Assembly: GCA_944472135.2 (NCBI GenBank)
Contig: OX235267.1
Span: 32,953,312 to 33,017,311, forward strand
Origin: Trichobilharzia regenti
Lineage: Eukaryota > Platyhelminthes > Trematoda > Strigeidida > Schistosomatidae
DNA length: 64,000 nt
Direction: 5' to 3'
Under the pieces are notes generated by a model, which saw nothing but the letters and a program-made list of their open reading frames with translations, had not been told where the DNA came from and searched no databases. A program made the translations under genes and the position numbers. This document shows, piece by piece, positions 32,323 to 43,298 of this stretch (positions within the stretch are counted from its first letter, which is position 1; every line of letters starts with the position of its first letter).

Positions 32323-33475
32323 GTATACTTCAGATAAACATATATTACTAGGCTCTCGCCTTTTTTACATAGCTCGCGCACATAGACTTTTGTGTTTTTT
32401 TGTTCCTTATAAACCTCGTAAGTTGGTGAAATTATCTCCTGTGTTTTACTTTACACTAATTGTTCACAGAAAAGACTGTAATATATCGGGAAAAACATAT
32501 TTCTTGAAAAAATACTATAAAAATTGATGACCCCCGTTCCTGTTATATATTTTGCATTATTAACACCTTTTATATATATATACTTCTGCACCTGTCTGCC
32601 GGTTTTCTTGTGTCTTCTTCTCTTTTCAAAGATACTGCTTTCAACGAAAGTACTGATACAGCCCTGCAATCCTGTACTTATTCGCGATATTGCTAGCTCA
32701 TCTGGTAAATAACGGGGACCTCGGTATTATCAAATCCGCTGACAAGTTCAAAGTGGGTCTCATAAACAACCGGAAATGTCACAAATATGATGTACTTACA
32801 GGTGAATATAAAATTTAATAGACTTTAAAACTCTTTCTGAATGATTTACTGATAATTATTGTTTATTCTGCATCTCTTATGTACCACGTCAGCATCTATA
32901 CAGAAATGCTACTTACCTTCCCAACTAACGCAATCATTTATGATTCCCGCGTGAAATTGACATGTATTTTTTTCAATCACAGTTTAGATTTGACGCTATA
33001 TCTATTTCCTTATTTGTACACTTCATTTTAAATGTTTCTCTCACATTTACCAGTATTCAACTTATTTCTAAATTAACAAATCATATTATATGTTCTATAA
33101 GTTTTCATAAGTGTACATATGTTCATGCCTGTAAAAATGGCTGGTTTCTGTTACAGAAATAAAAAATTATTACTATTAATACCATTATTGTGTTTCAATT
33201 TCTTCACCCTATAAACGATAGCTTACAGTTCAATCAAAGATACTGATTTCCTGAAATTGACGTCTACACTATGAGGAGACCAGTGTGTTGTTCAAAATTC
33301 CTTTGTTTTGTGAGAGGTAATACCCTACGTGTTTATTCTTCTCCAGTCTTTTGAGAAACATAAAGTTAAGAAGGAATAACATATTTCTTACCTACTGAAA
33401 CTTACATTCGTTTTACTGAAAACAATCCAACAGGTGTACCCCTAACTCGGTGCACTAGATTTCGATTATTGCAGA
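32323..33475. other. Uncharacterised cargo, copy B
   Basis: Looks base-identical to 20429-21581. No gene recognised. Confidence 0.4.
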
Positions 33476-33847
33476 TGCCAATGTAGTTGAAGATTGAACG
33501 ATCAATTCATTGTTGTTTGCTCAAAAACCCAACTTCCCTATATTTTTCGCGGAGACATCGATACACCAGTCATCGTCTCAGCGGTCGCTGTTCAGAAAGA
33601 AGTCAGACCAAAACTGTCAGAAGTAATATTGTGATTTATTTTTGTAATATTTGTTCATAGACCTTAGTTAAAAGTTAATTTTATGTTGCCTATATGTTGG
33701 TGTTACAATAAAGAATTCTCGAGTAGCCAATCGGTGTTTTGGTTCGTCGTCCGTTATTTCTAGGCGTTTCTGAGAAACTTCAAGGAACAGCGTGAGTCCC
33801 AGCGTGGCAAGAGCTGGGCATTCACGGTTTGCGATACATGGCTGACA
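33476..33847 (+). repeat. Solo LTR, copy B
   Basis: Counterpart of 21582-21953, including the flanking gcaga duplication (33471-33475 and 33848-33852). Confidence 0.92.
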
Positions 33848-35734
33848 GCAGATGTCTAAATTTCCACCTGTGATGCTAGTAAAACTGTTTATATTAATAA
33901 TTTCGGAAACTATATATATATATATAATATTGGACTAGCACACATTAGCGAAAATATCCTGTTCGGAATATCTAGGCGATTTTACACGCTTTATTTGCTT
34001 TGTGGTCTCTATTCCGTTCGCAAAATACTGTTACATGACGAAGGTTGTTGATGGGTACTCAAGATGAGGCGCGTATATACCCTCAGCCCAGTAGGATGCC
34101 TGTTTTTCATGGAACAGGGAATAGTTGAAAATCCAAACAGAAGCGGTGATCCATCGAGTTTGGAATTTCTGCTTATATATACCCGGAGTGCGTACGAACC
34201 ATTGAATGACTGCAGTTCTTGACTGCAATCCTTCAGTTCAACTAGAAGTCCTAGAAGTTGAAGATCAACACGCAGTGTTGAGCGATGAAAGTTTTCAGCC
34301 GGTAATCTTTTGGAGTTATTCACTGCCGCAAATTCAATGCATCACTCTCACGGGAGAAATGCAAGGTTTTCTAAGATGTTGCGAAAGGGTTAGTGATTTT
34401 TTCAGACAACGAATGGCAGGAGGGGCTAAACCGCAGTAGTCAAAACTACAGTGTCGACGTTTCACGATCAAGGTGCAAAAGAGTAACATAATCTTTGAGA
34501 AATACACTGAAATATGTGGCAAACATGGTATTACTCTGAAAATTTGCAGCTTGTGTGTTGTAAGAATGTCTCCCAGTCACTAGGCAGATGATCTATAAGC
34601 CAGTCGTACCATGCATGATTTATGCATCCATCCAGGTGGCGTCAAGTCATGGCACTTAGAGATCTTTTGATATTTCTCACACTGTTCTTCAACCTACTCC
34701 TAACTCTAATCATAATCGTAACTCCCAGCCATAACTTTAACCGTACAGCCTAAACCTTAAACTTAAAGCCACAACCCTACCAAACAGTATATATTTGTAG
34801 TAAAAACCACCTATCAGATAAGTAAAATACCGTATATACTCTCTTTAAGACAAAAAGCGCAAACACGACTGGGTCTGGAATGACATTTCATAACATTCAA
34901 ATCGTCTCCTGAACGTCAGTTTTGAAAAGACCTTAAATTTCGCTGTGATGCTTTAACTTCGCCGTAGGATTAATATGAATAAGGTTTACAAGACACTAAT
35001 AATATAAAAGCCATTTAATCTCAATGAAAATGCTGGTCTTAAATATCACGTTCTGTCAAATCTCCGCTTGGAAATTTTTTACGCCAATAGTTTTAATAAA
35101 ATTGTGTTATATGTTATCTGGATTGATGGGAATTCCCATTTCGTGGCTAGTTTTGTTGGTGTCCGCGTCACGCAATCTGACTGCGACACACTCATAGCAT
35201 ATTGGTTGCAACGATTAGTGTTTCAGGCGGACTGTATTAAAATATCGGTGTAATGAGGAATGTAGGATAGTTGGAGGGTAATGCCATTTACACAAATCGT
35301 TTACTTCATGTAGAAGCCACACCTTTCGGCATGGTATAATTCAATGGAGACTTCATGTCTCAAGATATCAGTACAGCCTATTTTCATGTGAAGGACTGAA
35401 CTTTTTGACAAAAGAATTCTATCAGTACTTGAAAATTACCCACAAATGCTAACAGAACATTCTTTGGGAAGAAAAGTTACCATGTTGATGTGCTTGTCAC
35501 ATTGTCTGTGGTTGGACAGTATTTACCGTAAATTGAAAGGTTATTTGTAAGTGTATTTAATAAATATGTACACTGATTGGTGCGGTGCAACATGAGTTAT
35601 GTGGATTCAATGCATAAAAACAACTCTACCTTATTAAACATTGTGCCATTGTCTGCTTAGCTGGCTGATAGGCTAACAAACGTAGGTGGTTTTCATGATT
35701 GTTGCAAGTTCAGTGAAGTGGAAAAAGCAATCAC
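33848..35734. other. Uncharacterised cargo, copy B
   Basis: Looks identical to 21954-23840. It includes the unexplained 77-codon frame (34206-34439) and the CCTAA-like run (about 34692-34774). Confidence 0.4.
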
Positions 35735-36290
35735 CCCGGATACCCACCTTGTGAGGCCAAAAGCCAATATATGCAACAGGATTATTTTCGGTTGCAGCAA
35801 ACAATAGCCCCTCTCGCAGCACAATTTGTCCAGGGAATAGTAAACACGCTGACAATGTCTCATCTGAGAATCCCCCCGAACATAACATAGGCAGCCAGGA
35901 GTTATGGATGGTAACAAGAAAACCTACTTACTATCCGAACAACTCTAGTTTTCTGAAAATTATGCTCTTGAATGCTCGATCTCTCCTTAACAAAATAACT
36001 TCCCTTCCCAGGTTGGTATACATGGAGAGGCCAACACTGATTCTGGTAACTGAAACTTGGCTTACTACTGATATACCTGACACAAAGCTGATAATTGGTC
36101 ACTATAACATACAAAGGAATGCAGAGTGGACAAAAGAGGAGGTGAGTGTCTAATATAGGCTTTTGAATCCACAGACTCCAATACTTTCACAAACCTAACT
36201 ATCGACAAACTCCCAGAATCCAAGTGGATAAGCATCCACACGTTTTGGTTCCAGATCGAAAAGAATAAACAATTCACCGGTTGCTGAATC
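35735..36290 (+). pseudogene. Non-LTR endonuclease fragment (CR1-like, second family)
   Basis: The plus frame 35908-36153 contains KIMLLNARSLLNK, PTLILVTETWLTTD and an NIQR stretch. This is the N-terminal APE-type endonuclease signature (N, then the E of TETW). After a frame change it continues DSNTFTNLTIDKLPESKW to about 36290, then stops. The rest of the nuclease and all of the RT are absent. It differs from the full element beside it (there LINARSVLNK, VITESWCHSD), so it is a separate relic lying directly at the breakpoint of the 7-kb duplication. Confidence 0.75.
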
Positions 36291-36573
36291 AGTAGTACTT
36301 TTCTGCATGTTTAACTGTATTCTAACTGCTGTAGTGAGCCTTTTTCAGATTGTGTTACTTAAAAGATCGTTTACGGTAAACTAACCAACGTTTTGTAAGC
36401 CATTTTTACACATTTGTGAGTAGCCCGCCATATCCACTCTGTATCGCGGTACGTTCAACGTTTGCGTTACATTTTTACGTGATTCGTTACATAAAATTTA
36501 TCTTGTTGTAGTACTTGCACAAGTACTATACCACTTCCATACTTGTAACCACTAACTCTCATTTCTAATAGTT

Positions 36574-38157
36574 ATGGTTAATCAAAGTAAAAAGCAACGA
36601 ACCCAATCCCCTGTAAAACTGGTGTCTAATTTAACGTCCTTGATTGCTACATCAAGCAACACAACCCCTACAAACGGCTATAGTGAGTCACATAACTCAC
36701 GTGTATGCCGTAAGCGTCGAGCTGAAACTGAGGATAAAACTGTACTGACAGCCAGTATTAGCACTACTCCTAAAAATTCGGTACCCTCTGCTCATACAGA
36801 ACTCCTCCCTTCACCTTATGTGCTTATGGAGAAACTCCAGCCATCAAGCTCTTTTTCAGTACTATCTTCAGAAATAGAACTTCTAAAGTTGTCTATAGGA
36901 GAACTTAAGGCTGAGTTAAGGGAAATAAAAAACAGTAAGTCAGTAAATGCTGGAAACATCGAAACCAATACCGAGATATCCAAATTATCAGATCAGATCA
37001 GCGATATCAGATCGCAGGTCTGTGAACTGACACCTCTAACTATCCTCATGAAAACGGTAAACCTTAACAAGCTTGACACAGAATCGGTAACTAAGGTAGA
37101 TAACCTCATTAACTTTGTTACCACAGAAGTAACAAAACGACTCGACGCAAAACTGAGTGCTATTGTCTACAACGTTCCGGACAATGAGGCACTAAAAAAG
37201 GTACAGCGCATCTTACTTAGTGAAGCGAAAATGCCTAACTCCAAGACTAAGTGCTATAGGCTGAAGAAGAGTCAACATGAAAAGTGTTGTCCTATTCGTT
37301 TTCAGTTCGAAACACCGGCAGAGACCAGAAAATTCATTCACTCCCAACACACCCTATCGCAAGCCAGAAACTACAAACATATAAAGGTCGGGGTGGACAA
37401 AACAGTCATAGAAAGGCGCGCACACAACTATCTCACTAAGACTAATTGTGAAATAGGTAATAGGACATTGCAGCAAGCCATTATCCCCAACCCTGTGAAA
37501 GATACAGTAGACCCCACCGCATCACCCCTCTCAAAACACACAGAAATATCCCATCAGAGTGCAACACCAGCCGAAAGGCCACTAGACTGTAACCAAATAA
37601 ATAATAAAACCATACCACCCATCACCGCAGAATCTAAAATGCCACTAAATAACCCCAGAAAAAAAGTTAAAACCCCCCGAAATTCGACTTTGTCCTCTCC
37701 TAGCTATAATTCCATTGGTAAAGATAAGGAAAATATGCCCCTAAATCATACCAACAAAAACAGTGGCAGCTTAAATAAGCCCACACTCCCCACGGTTAAT
37801 AGTATTAGCACTCACAACGTGCTAAATCGCACCGTGGCACACACTAATATCCAATGTCACAACGATGTCACCCTCAATAGTACAAGTGGTAATAGTCAGA
37901 ACTCGGCTACCAACAACTCAGGGTCTTCAGAGTATGGCACACAAACAAATTTTGACCGGATATATGGTACAAGTCTGCTGGGAACTAACCCACAATGCAG
38001 TACACACGAAACCCACACAAGGACACAACTAGCATCAAACAATAGGTGGAATAATAAGCCATGGTCATCACAAGGATCCAATCATTTTTTATCCCCCGCG
38101 TCCCTGTCAGCGTTGAAAAAACAGCTGGTAGGGATGTTAACACTCCTAAACCACTAG
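36574..38157 (+). CDS. CR1-type ORF1 protein (Gag-like nucleic-acid-binding)
   Basis: 527 codons from ATG at 36574 to TAG at 38155. A coiled-coil-like stretch lies at residues about 100-150 (LSSEIELLKLSIGELKAELR, with leucine/isoleucine heptads). Next comes a basic region that reads like the RRM-like core of such ORF1 proteins (AIVYNVPDNEALKKV, then CYRLKKSQ, residues about 195-290). The tail is a long Asn/Ser/Thr/Pro-rich stretch. No zinc knuckle or PHD finger was seen, unlike the ORF1 at 53118. By family knowledge it packages element RNA. The frame has no breaks. Confidence 0.75.
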   Translation: MVNQSKKQRTQSPVKLVSNLTSLIATSSNTTPTNGYSESHNSRVCRKRRAETEDKTVLTASISTTPKNSVPSAHTELLPSPYVLMEKLQPSSSFSVLSSEIELLKLSIGELKAELREIKNSKSVNAGNIETNTEISKLSDQISDIRSQVCELTPLTILMKTVNLNKLDTESVTKVDNLINFVTTEVTKRLDAKLSAIVYNVPDNEALKKVQRILLSEAKMPNSKTKCYRLKKSQHEKCCPIRFQFETPAETRKFIHSQHTLSQARNYKHIKVGVDKTVIERRAHNYLTKTNCEIGNRTLQQAIIPNPVKDTVDPTASPLSKHTEISHQSATPAERPLDCNQINNKTIPPITAESKMPLNNPRKKVKTPRNSTLSSPSYNSIGKDKENMPLNHTNKNSGSLNKPTLPTVNSISTHNVLNRTVAHTNIQCHNDVTLNSTSGNSQNSATNNSGSSEYGTQTNFDRIYGTSLLGTNPQCSTHETHTRTQLASNNRWNNKPWSSQGSNHFLSPASLSALKKQLVGMLTLLNH

Positions 38158-41100
38158 TGCTGGCTCCCTCCTTGCATGAAAACAGGAACGGTCTAGTGCA
38201 CCCGTATCCATTGGACACACTTGACACTTGCACAAGTATAGGCCAAATAAAGAACCCTACCCACTTCTGTAACCTAACTAAAAATAAAAGTTCCTTAGTC
38301 TATAGCAAATCCAGTACTCCAACTCCTAATTCTTCACCGAAAACAGCACACACCAACTCGATAGACATAGGTGAGCATGATGCTGAAACTCCTCTTAACA
38401 TAGGATCGTCATGTCCAGCAGAACTACTGGGTGCTGAACCATATTCGGGGCTGACTAACGAACTTAAATACTTCAAATGCTACTTCAACTCTCATCTTTA
38501 CGTAATCCTCATAAATGCTAGATCTGTTCTAAATAAATTGCCGATGCTCAGAGCACTCACAGTAATATACAAACCCCCTGTAATTGTCATCACTGAATCT
38601 TGGTGTCATTCGGACATCCTGGATGAAGAAATAAGCTTAGATAACTACACACACTTTCGGTGTGACAGGGAAGGTGGTAAGGGAGGGGGTTGTCTCATGT
38701 ACTTTCTGAATGCACTTACTGTATCACAGCTAGAAAGTAGTACACTTAACATGCCTGAGACTCTATGGGTTAATGTACACTTAAATAACGTAACAGCATT
38801 AATTGGATGCACCTACAGAGCACCTGGCACCTTTAGTAATTACGAGACCCAACTTATTAATACTCTGGAGCAATTAACCGACTTACAATACGATCATAAG
38901 ATCCTATGTGGGGACTTTAACTTACCTGAAATCAACTGGGATATACCCACAGGTCCAACTAAATTTGATAAGTTCTTAGACACACTGGATATACTTGGCT
39001 GGAAACAAACTGTCACTACTCCCACAAGAGGTAACAACGTACTAGACTTAATCTTCTGCCACAATATAAGCCCCCTTTCAACGCTAGTAGGTTCTGAGTT
39101 CCCAGGGAGCGACCACAAAACAGTAATGTGTGCACTGCCAATTCCGCTGAGTAGCAATGCATCTCATACCTCCACTTCACAACAAGTAATATATAGGAAC
39201 TATAGTAAGGCAAACTGGGCCTTAGTTGAATCGATGCTAAGATCCTCCAAATGGGATGAATACTTCACTACTGATGACCTATCGAGAGCCCTAACCATCT
39301 TCTACCATAACTCAAACATATGCTTAGATGCTGTCATTCCACTCCAAACACTAAAGGTTTCCCCACACAGAAAGTCATTCATAAAACCAAAGGATCGTAA
39401 GAAACTGAAGAAACTCTCAACAAGTTACTTCAAACACCACGACTTTGGCACTCTAGGTCTAATACTTAAAACCCTTAGCTCCATCACACAAGCTCAAGAT
39501 TTCCGTATGAGAAAGGAAGAACGCATCGCAGTAGCCAGTCCTGCTAGAGTGTATGCACTCACAGAAATCTTAAGGAAGCGAATGAATCGCAAAAATCACA
39601 GCATTTCTCTCCTCATAGACAAAGGTAGGCTATGCACTAACTCTGCAGACATATGTGAACTATTCAACAAAACGTTTGCAGGTAACTACCTTAAGCCCTC
39701 AGTCCAGCTACTCGATATACACCCTATTACTAAAATGGCACCAACTCCACTGACACCAAACCAAATTAGCACTGTTCAATTCACTTACGCTGACATTAAC
39801 CAAACTATAAGAACCCTCAAAAGTTCAAAAGGTTTCGGTACCGACGGTATATCATCTTACTTCTATAAATATGGTGGCCCTGACATTCCTCTACTACTGC
39901 TTAAAATATTCACAATGTCCCTAGAAACCCAAACTTACCCTGACATATGGAAGACTACATTCATTATGCCTAAACACAAATCTGGCTCGAAAACTGAAGT
40001 CAGTAACTACCGGCCAATCAATATCACACCTATAGCATCTAGAATCATGGAGAGACTAGTCAAAGATAACCTAATCAAACATATGCTTAGCTGCAACATC
40101 ATAAGTCCGAACCAACATGGATTCCTGAAATCCAGATCATGTTTAACATGTCACCTAGACTTCTTCAATTTTGTAACCAGCAGTCGTGACAGACGGCAAC
40201 TAGTACTTGTCATCTACTTTGACATTTCTAAGGCATTTGACCGTGTTGACCATTTACTGCTAACAAATAAACTGAACTCCTTAGGAATACGTGACCCATT
40301 ATTAGGATGGCTTAAATCATTCCTTAACAATAGGTCCCAAATAGTTAAACTCGGGTCTGCAACCTCCAAACCTAGCCCTATCACTTCTGGTGTAGTACAA
40401 GGTAGTGTCATTGGACCCCTCCTATTTACACTATACATCAATGACATATGCGCTTGCTTCACGCACGGGAAACCATTCATCTTTGCAGATGACCTAAAAG
40501 TAGCTTATACATTCCAACGTGATGACTTAGGGAACTTCGAGAATGTAGTACAGAAGGAATTAGATAAAATGGCTGCTTGGTCGTCCCTATGGAATCTCCA
40601 ATTTAATCTGAACAAATGTGGCTGGATCTGCTTCGGTGCACCCTCAATTGACCTGAAATTAACGCTCCAATCTGCTAACCTAACAAGACTCCGAAGTGTC
40701 GTTGACCTAGGCCTGAGGTACTCTAGTGACTTGACATTCTCAGAGCAAGTAGCATCACAGACTAGAAAATCGAGGATGCTCTTAGGATGCATACTCAGGA
40801 ACTTTCACGACAATGAAGCCAAGCTAATTCTGTACAAAACATGTGTCAGACCACTACTAGAATACTGTCCATTTATTATAAGCAGCACTCGCACACGCGA
40901 CAAGCTAAGGATGGAAAGTATCCAACGATATTTTACCTCAAAACTGCTTGGCTACGATTGTAAGAAAGACTACATCTCACGGTGCATGATCCTAAAACTC
41001 GACCCACTTTGGACAAGGCGACTTATTATAAACCTAATATTCTTCTTTAAGGTCCTTCACAAAATATCTTTCTCAGGTAACAGGGACATACAATTCGCAC

Positions 41101-41351
41101 AGGAAGGTTCTTACGATCTGCGTAACCAAACTTCCACAGTGACAACTCATTCTTTTAAGTCAACACTCCGTGAAAACTTCTTCACAGTCATGTATTCTAA
41201 AATATGGAATAGCCTACCCCTAGATATCAGAACTTGCTCTTCGGTTACAAGCTTCAAACGCTCTCTATACAGACTGTTTCACTCTACTGATTATATTAAT
41301 AAACTATTTACTCCTAGAACGAATCAAGCACTAATCTACTACAGCACCTAA
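38061..41351 (+). CDS. CR1-type ORF2: AP endonuclease plus reverse transcriptase
   Basis: 1096 codons, overlapping ORF1 by 97 nt in the -1 frame, so translation may need frameshifting or reinitiation. The endonuclease spans residues about 150-370: LINARSVLNK, VITESW, a CGDFNLPEINWD motif and GSDHKTVMC (catalytic His pocket). The RT spans residues about 570-830: NYRPINITPIASRIMERLV, QHGFLKSRSC, VIYFDISKAFDRVDH (near 719), SGVVQGSVIGPLLFTLYIND and FADDLKVA (catalytic FADD near 809). The C-terminal region ends TNQALIYYST. No stop or frameshift occurs and all catalytic residues seen are present. It could be active or very recently so. Confidence 0.9.
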   Translation: MVITRIQSFFIPRVPVSVEKTAGRDVNTPKPLVLAPSLHENRNGLVHPYPLDTLDTCTSIGQIKNPTHFCNLTKNKSSLVYSKSSTPTPNSSPKTAHTNSIDIGEHDAETPLNIGSSCPAELLGAEPYSGLTNELKYFKCYFNSHLYVILINARSVLNKLPMLRALTVIYKPPVIVITESWCHSDILDEEISLDNYTHFRCDREGGKGGGCLMYFLNALTVSQLESSTLNMPETLWVNVHLNNVTALIGCTYRAPGTFSNYETQLINTLEQLTDLQYDHKILCGDFNLPEINWDIPTGPTKFDKFLDTLDILGWKQTVTTPTRGNNVLDLIFCHNISPLSTLVGSEFPGSDHKTVMCALPIPLSSNASHTSTSQQVIYRNYSKANWALVESMLRSSKWDEYFTTDDLSRALTIFYHNSNICLDAVIPLQTLKVSPHRKSFIKPKDRKKLKKLSTSYFKHHDFGTLGLILKTLSSITQAQDFRMRKEERIAVASPARVYALTEILRKRMNRKNHSISLLIDKGRLCTNSADICELFNKTFAGNYLKPSVQLLDIHPITKMAPTPLTPNQISTVQFTYADINQTIRTLKSSKGFGTDGISSYFYKYGGPDIPLLLLKIFTMSLETQTYPDIWKTTFIMPKHKSGSKTEVSNYRPINITPIASRIMERLVKDNLIKHMLSCNIISPNQHGFLKSRSCLTCHLDFFNFVTSSRDRRQLVLVIYFDISKAFDRVDHLLLTNKLNSLGIRDPLLGWLKSFLNNRSQIVKLGSATSKPSPITSGVVQGSVIGPLLFTLYINDICACFTHGKPFIFADDLKVAYTFQRDDLGNFENVVQKELDKMAAWSSLWNLQFNLNKCGWICFGAPSIDLKLTLQSANLTRLRSVVDLGLRYSSDLTFSEQVASQTRKSRMLLGCILRNFHDNEAKLILYKTCVRPLLEYCPFIISSTRTRDKLRMESIQRYFTSKLLGYDCKKDYISRCMILKLDPLWTRRLIINLIFFFKVLHKISFSGNRDIQFAQEGSYDLRNQTSTVTTHSFKSTLRENFFTVMYSKIWNSLPLDIRTCSSVTSFKRSLYRLFHSTDYINKLFTPRTNQALIYYST

Positions 41352-42495
41352 AAGACGCACTTCAACACCCTTAGCAATCTTTAAACTATAAATAAACTAG
41401 CAGCATGGATGCATAAAGACATAGTACGGAACATACAGGATTAGTTTACCCTTAGAAATAGGACCTATCCCTCATTGTAACCTTCAAACGCTTGCTATGT
41501 AAACTGTTTTGTCCAAATGACTATCCCTACCAGAACCCATCACTTATTTCTAAAACGCATCAGTCATTAGAACAATAAAAACGCTCAGACTCATTAATAC
41601 ACATTATGACATTAAATAAACTCTAAGACTTCGCATAAATACGTGAAAACATACAATATAGAAAAATGTTTACTTAAGTATAATATACAACATTTATAAA
41701 TTCACAATATATATATATATGTCCTTTTCATGTTCACATACTTTCTCTTTCTGGTATTTTGCTGCTCCTATTCATCTTCTGGTCGAGGTCGAACAACCCT
41801 GCATCTAAACTGAAATGAGGATTAATTCCAAACCGTCTATCTCATAACCACTCAAATTCCATGAACGATCCAATTCTACCATTTGAAGACGCTGGCGAAC
41901 ATGCTGTAAATGAGTATTCATGATCTGAAATGAAGAAGCAACTGGTTTTCAAACAGTTTTCAACATTTTACTCAACTTACGAATACAGTCCGCCATGCAG
42001 ACACAAATGGAGCAAATGGAGAATTCTGGAATCGACCTCGGCACCATTTGATGCAGTAAAACAACCCAACATGACCTTATCTAGTTTTCGTATCCACGAT
42101 CAAATTTCTTTCCTGTTATAAAACTACGATAAGACTACTGAAAAAATGGAATAAATATATCACTGATCTCAACATAATACATCAATAATCTTTAAGCCAA
42201 GGGTGCTGTTCACAACAAAGTTATATAAGAGAATTGACTTCAAGCTTTATTTTTCCCAGATATCTGTATTACATTCATCTGATGTCTGGGTTTTTTGTTA
42301 ATGCGAAGACAATATTTCTATATCTCTTTATGTGCTACACAAACAAACTTTATAGCAGACTGTTCCGACTGACTTTGATGTCAGAAAGAACAACCAAACT
42401 GTAAATACATTATACATCAAATTTTGTGTAATTTATATAATAACTTATCCATGCCTGTACAATTGGTATGTTCCTGCATAAACAGGAAGAAATAT
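41352..42495 (+). other. CR1-type 3' UTR
   Basis: Matches 11165-12302 of the truncated copy with few substitutions and small indels. One visible difference is an (AT) run near 41707-41720 that the other copy lacks. It ends aggaagaaatat. No conserved ORF: the 63-codon frame at 41930 is disturbed in the other copy. Confidence 0.85.
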
Positions 42496-42510
42496 ATATT
42501 ATTATTTCTA

Positions 42511-42620
42511 ACCATGTCATGCTTAACATCAGACACATCGTTACAAGTAACAGACAAGTCACCATGACTTACTCTCCTGTTTGCATTCAAGACACTCTGT
42601 TCCTTCTTTGACCCAGGCAT
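42511..42620 (-). pseudogene. BEL-like gag N-terminal fragment, truncated
   Basis: The first 37 codons of the same Gag (MPGSKKEQSVL to VKHDMV), then cut at the CR1-type 3' end. It matches unit A (EQSVLN) and not unit B (GQSVLD) at the distinguishing positions. The 5' leader (42621-42764) and LTR follow intact. Confidence 0.9.
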
Positions 42621-42764
42621 TGTTGAACTTGACCCAATTCCAAAAACGTTCCAGATATTGCTTGTTCAAAGAGGACTTGACCGGCACCAGGAAAGATGAA
42701 CGGTGACTATCCAAACTTTCACCAACTGTTTCAATCCGCCAGATCTGTTTGTATCGTCAGAAAC

Positions 42765-43129
42765 TGTCAGTCTCGTCTCATAAACCGTTAATGCCCAGCT
42801 CTTGCTACGCTCGGGCCCACGCTGTTCCTTTGAGTTTCAGAAACGCTTAGTAATAACGGACGCAAAAACCAAAACACCGATCTGCTGCTTGTTATTTCTT
42901 TATTGTTACACCAACATATAAAGGGAATAAACGAACTAAGCAACTAAGGTCTGTAAACAAATATTACAATAATAAATCGTTATGTTACTTCTGACGATGT
43001 TTCACTCTTCTTTCTGAACAGCGACCGATGAGACGATGACTGTCGTATTGATGCCTCCGCGAAAATCGAGGAAGTTGATTTTGAGCAAACAACCAAGATT
43101 TGATCGTTCAATCTTCAACTACATTGACA
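42765..43129 (-). repeat. Outer LTR of the composite (5' LTR)
   Basis: 365 bp, partner of 28358-28722, with about two differences (ctcgtctc versus ctcgactc; ctcttgc versus ctctcgc). It is followed by the target duplication aagtg. Confidence 0.95.
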
Positions 43130-43287
43130 AAGTGTGTCAACACATGTGTATGAGCGAATGTTCAAAAATGAACGAATCAATAGACATTCTTAACATGCTT
43201 TTTAATTATAATGGAATATCGATCCATATATACACAACAAAATATAACAGACTGTCAGACAAACACATATTATTTGGATATATATCA
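43130..43287 (-). repeat. Gypsy 3' LTR, inner half
   Basis: It resumes the LTR cut at 28357. On the minus strand it begins TGATATATATCC at 43287. The preceding minus-strand bases AAAAGGGGAGG (43288-43298) form a polypurine tract directly next to the LTR, as needed for plus-strand priming. Confidence 0.85.
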
Positions 43288-43298
43288 CCTCCCCTTTT
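43288..43298 (-). other. Gypsy polypurine tract
   Basis: Minus-strand AAAAGGGGAGG abutting the TG start of the 3' LTR. Position and composition are canonical for an LTR retrotransposon. Confidence 0.8.

Larger units (their letters stand above)
28723..35734. repeat. 7,012-bp duplicated segment, copy B
   Basis: Counterpart of 16829-23840. It ends abruptly at 35734, after which copy A continues tcgtttaaat while this copy continues with an unrelated endonuclease fragment. Confidence 0.95.
36300..42495 (+). mobile_element. Full-length CR1-type non-LTR retrotransposon, both ORFs open
   Basis: About 6.2 kb: a 5' UTR (about 36300-36573), ORF1, overlapping ORF2, and a 3' UTR of about 1.15 kb ending aggaagaaatat. 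The 3' half is also present as a truncated copy at 10459-12302, which fixes the 3' end. The 5' boundary is approximate. It lies inside the BEL-like gag (gag sequence resumes at 42511), separated from it by a short ATT-rich run. Confidence 0.88.
28358..43129 (-). mobile_element. 14.8-kb composite bounded by BEL-family LTRs
   Basis: It starts and ends with 365-bp LTRs (28358-28722 and 42765-43129) that differ at about two positions by eye. It is flanked by the perfect 5-bp duplication aagtg (28353-28357 and 43130-43134), the signature of one integration event into the gypsy LTR. Contents in plus order are: unit B (3' region, second ORF, gag, inner LTR), uncharacterised cargo with a solo LTR, an endonuclease fragment, a full-length CR1-type element, a truncated gag start, the leader and the LTR. 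Either the whole block moved as one passenger-loaded element, or a simple element was later remodelled by recombination with copy A. Confidence 0.85.

Noticed and set aside
41930..42121. 63-codon frame in the CR1-type 3' UTR
   Set aside because: The truncated copy carries a stop at the corresponding place, so it is not maintained.
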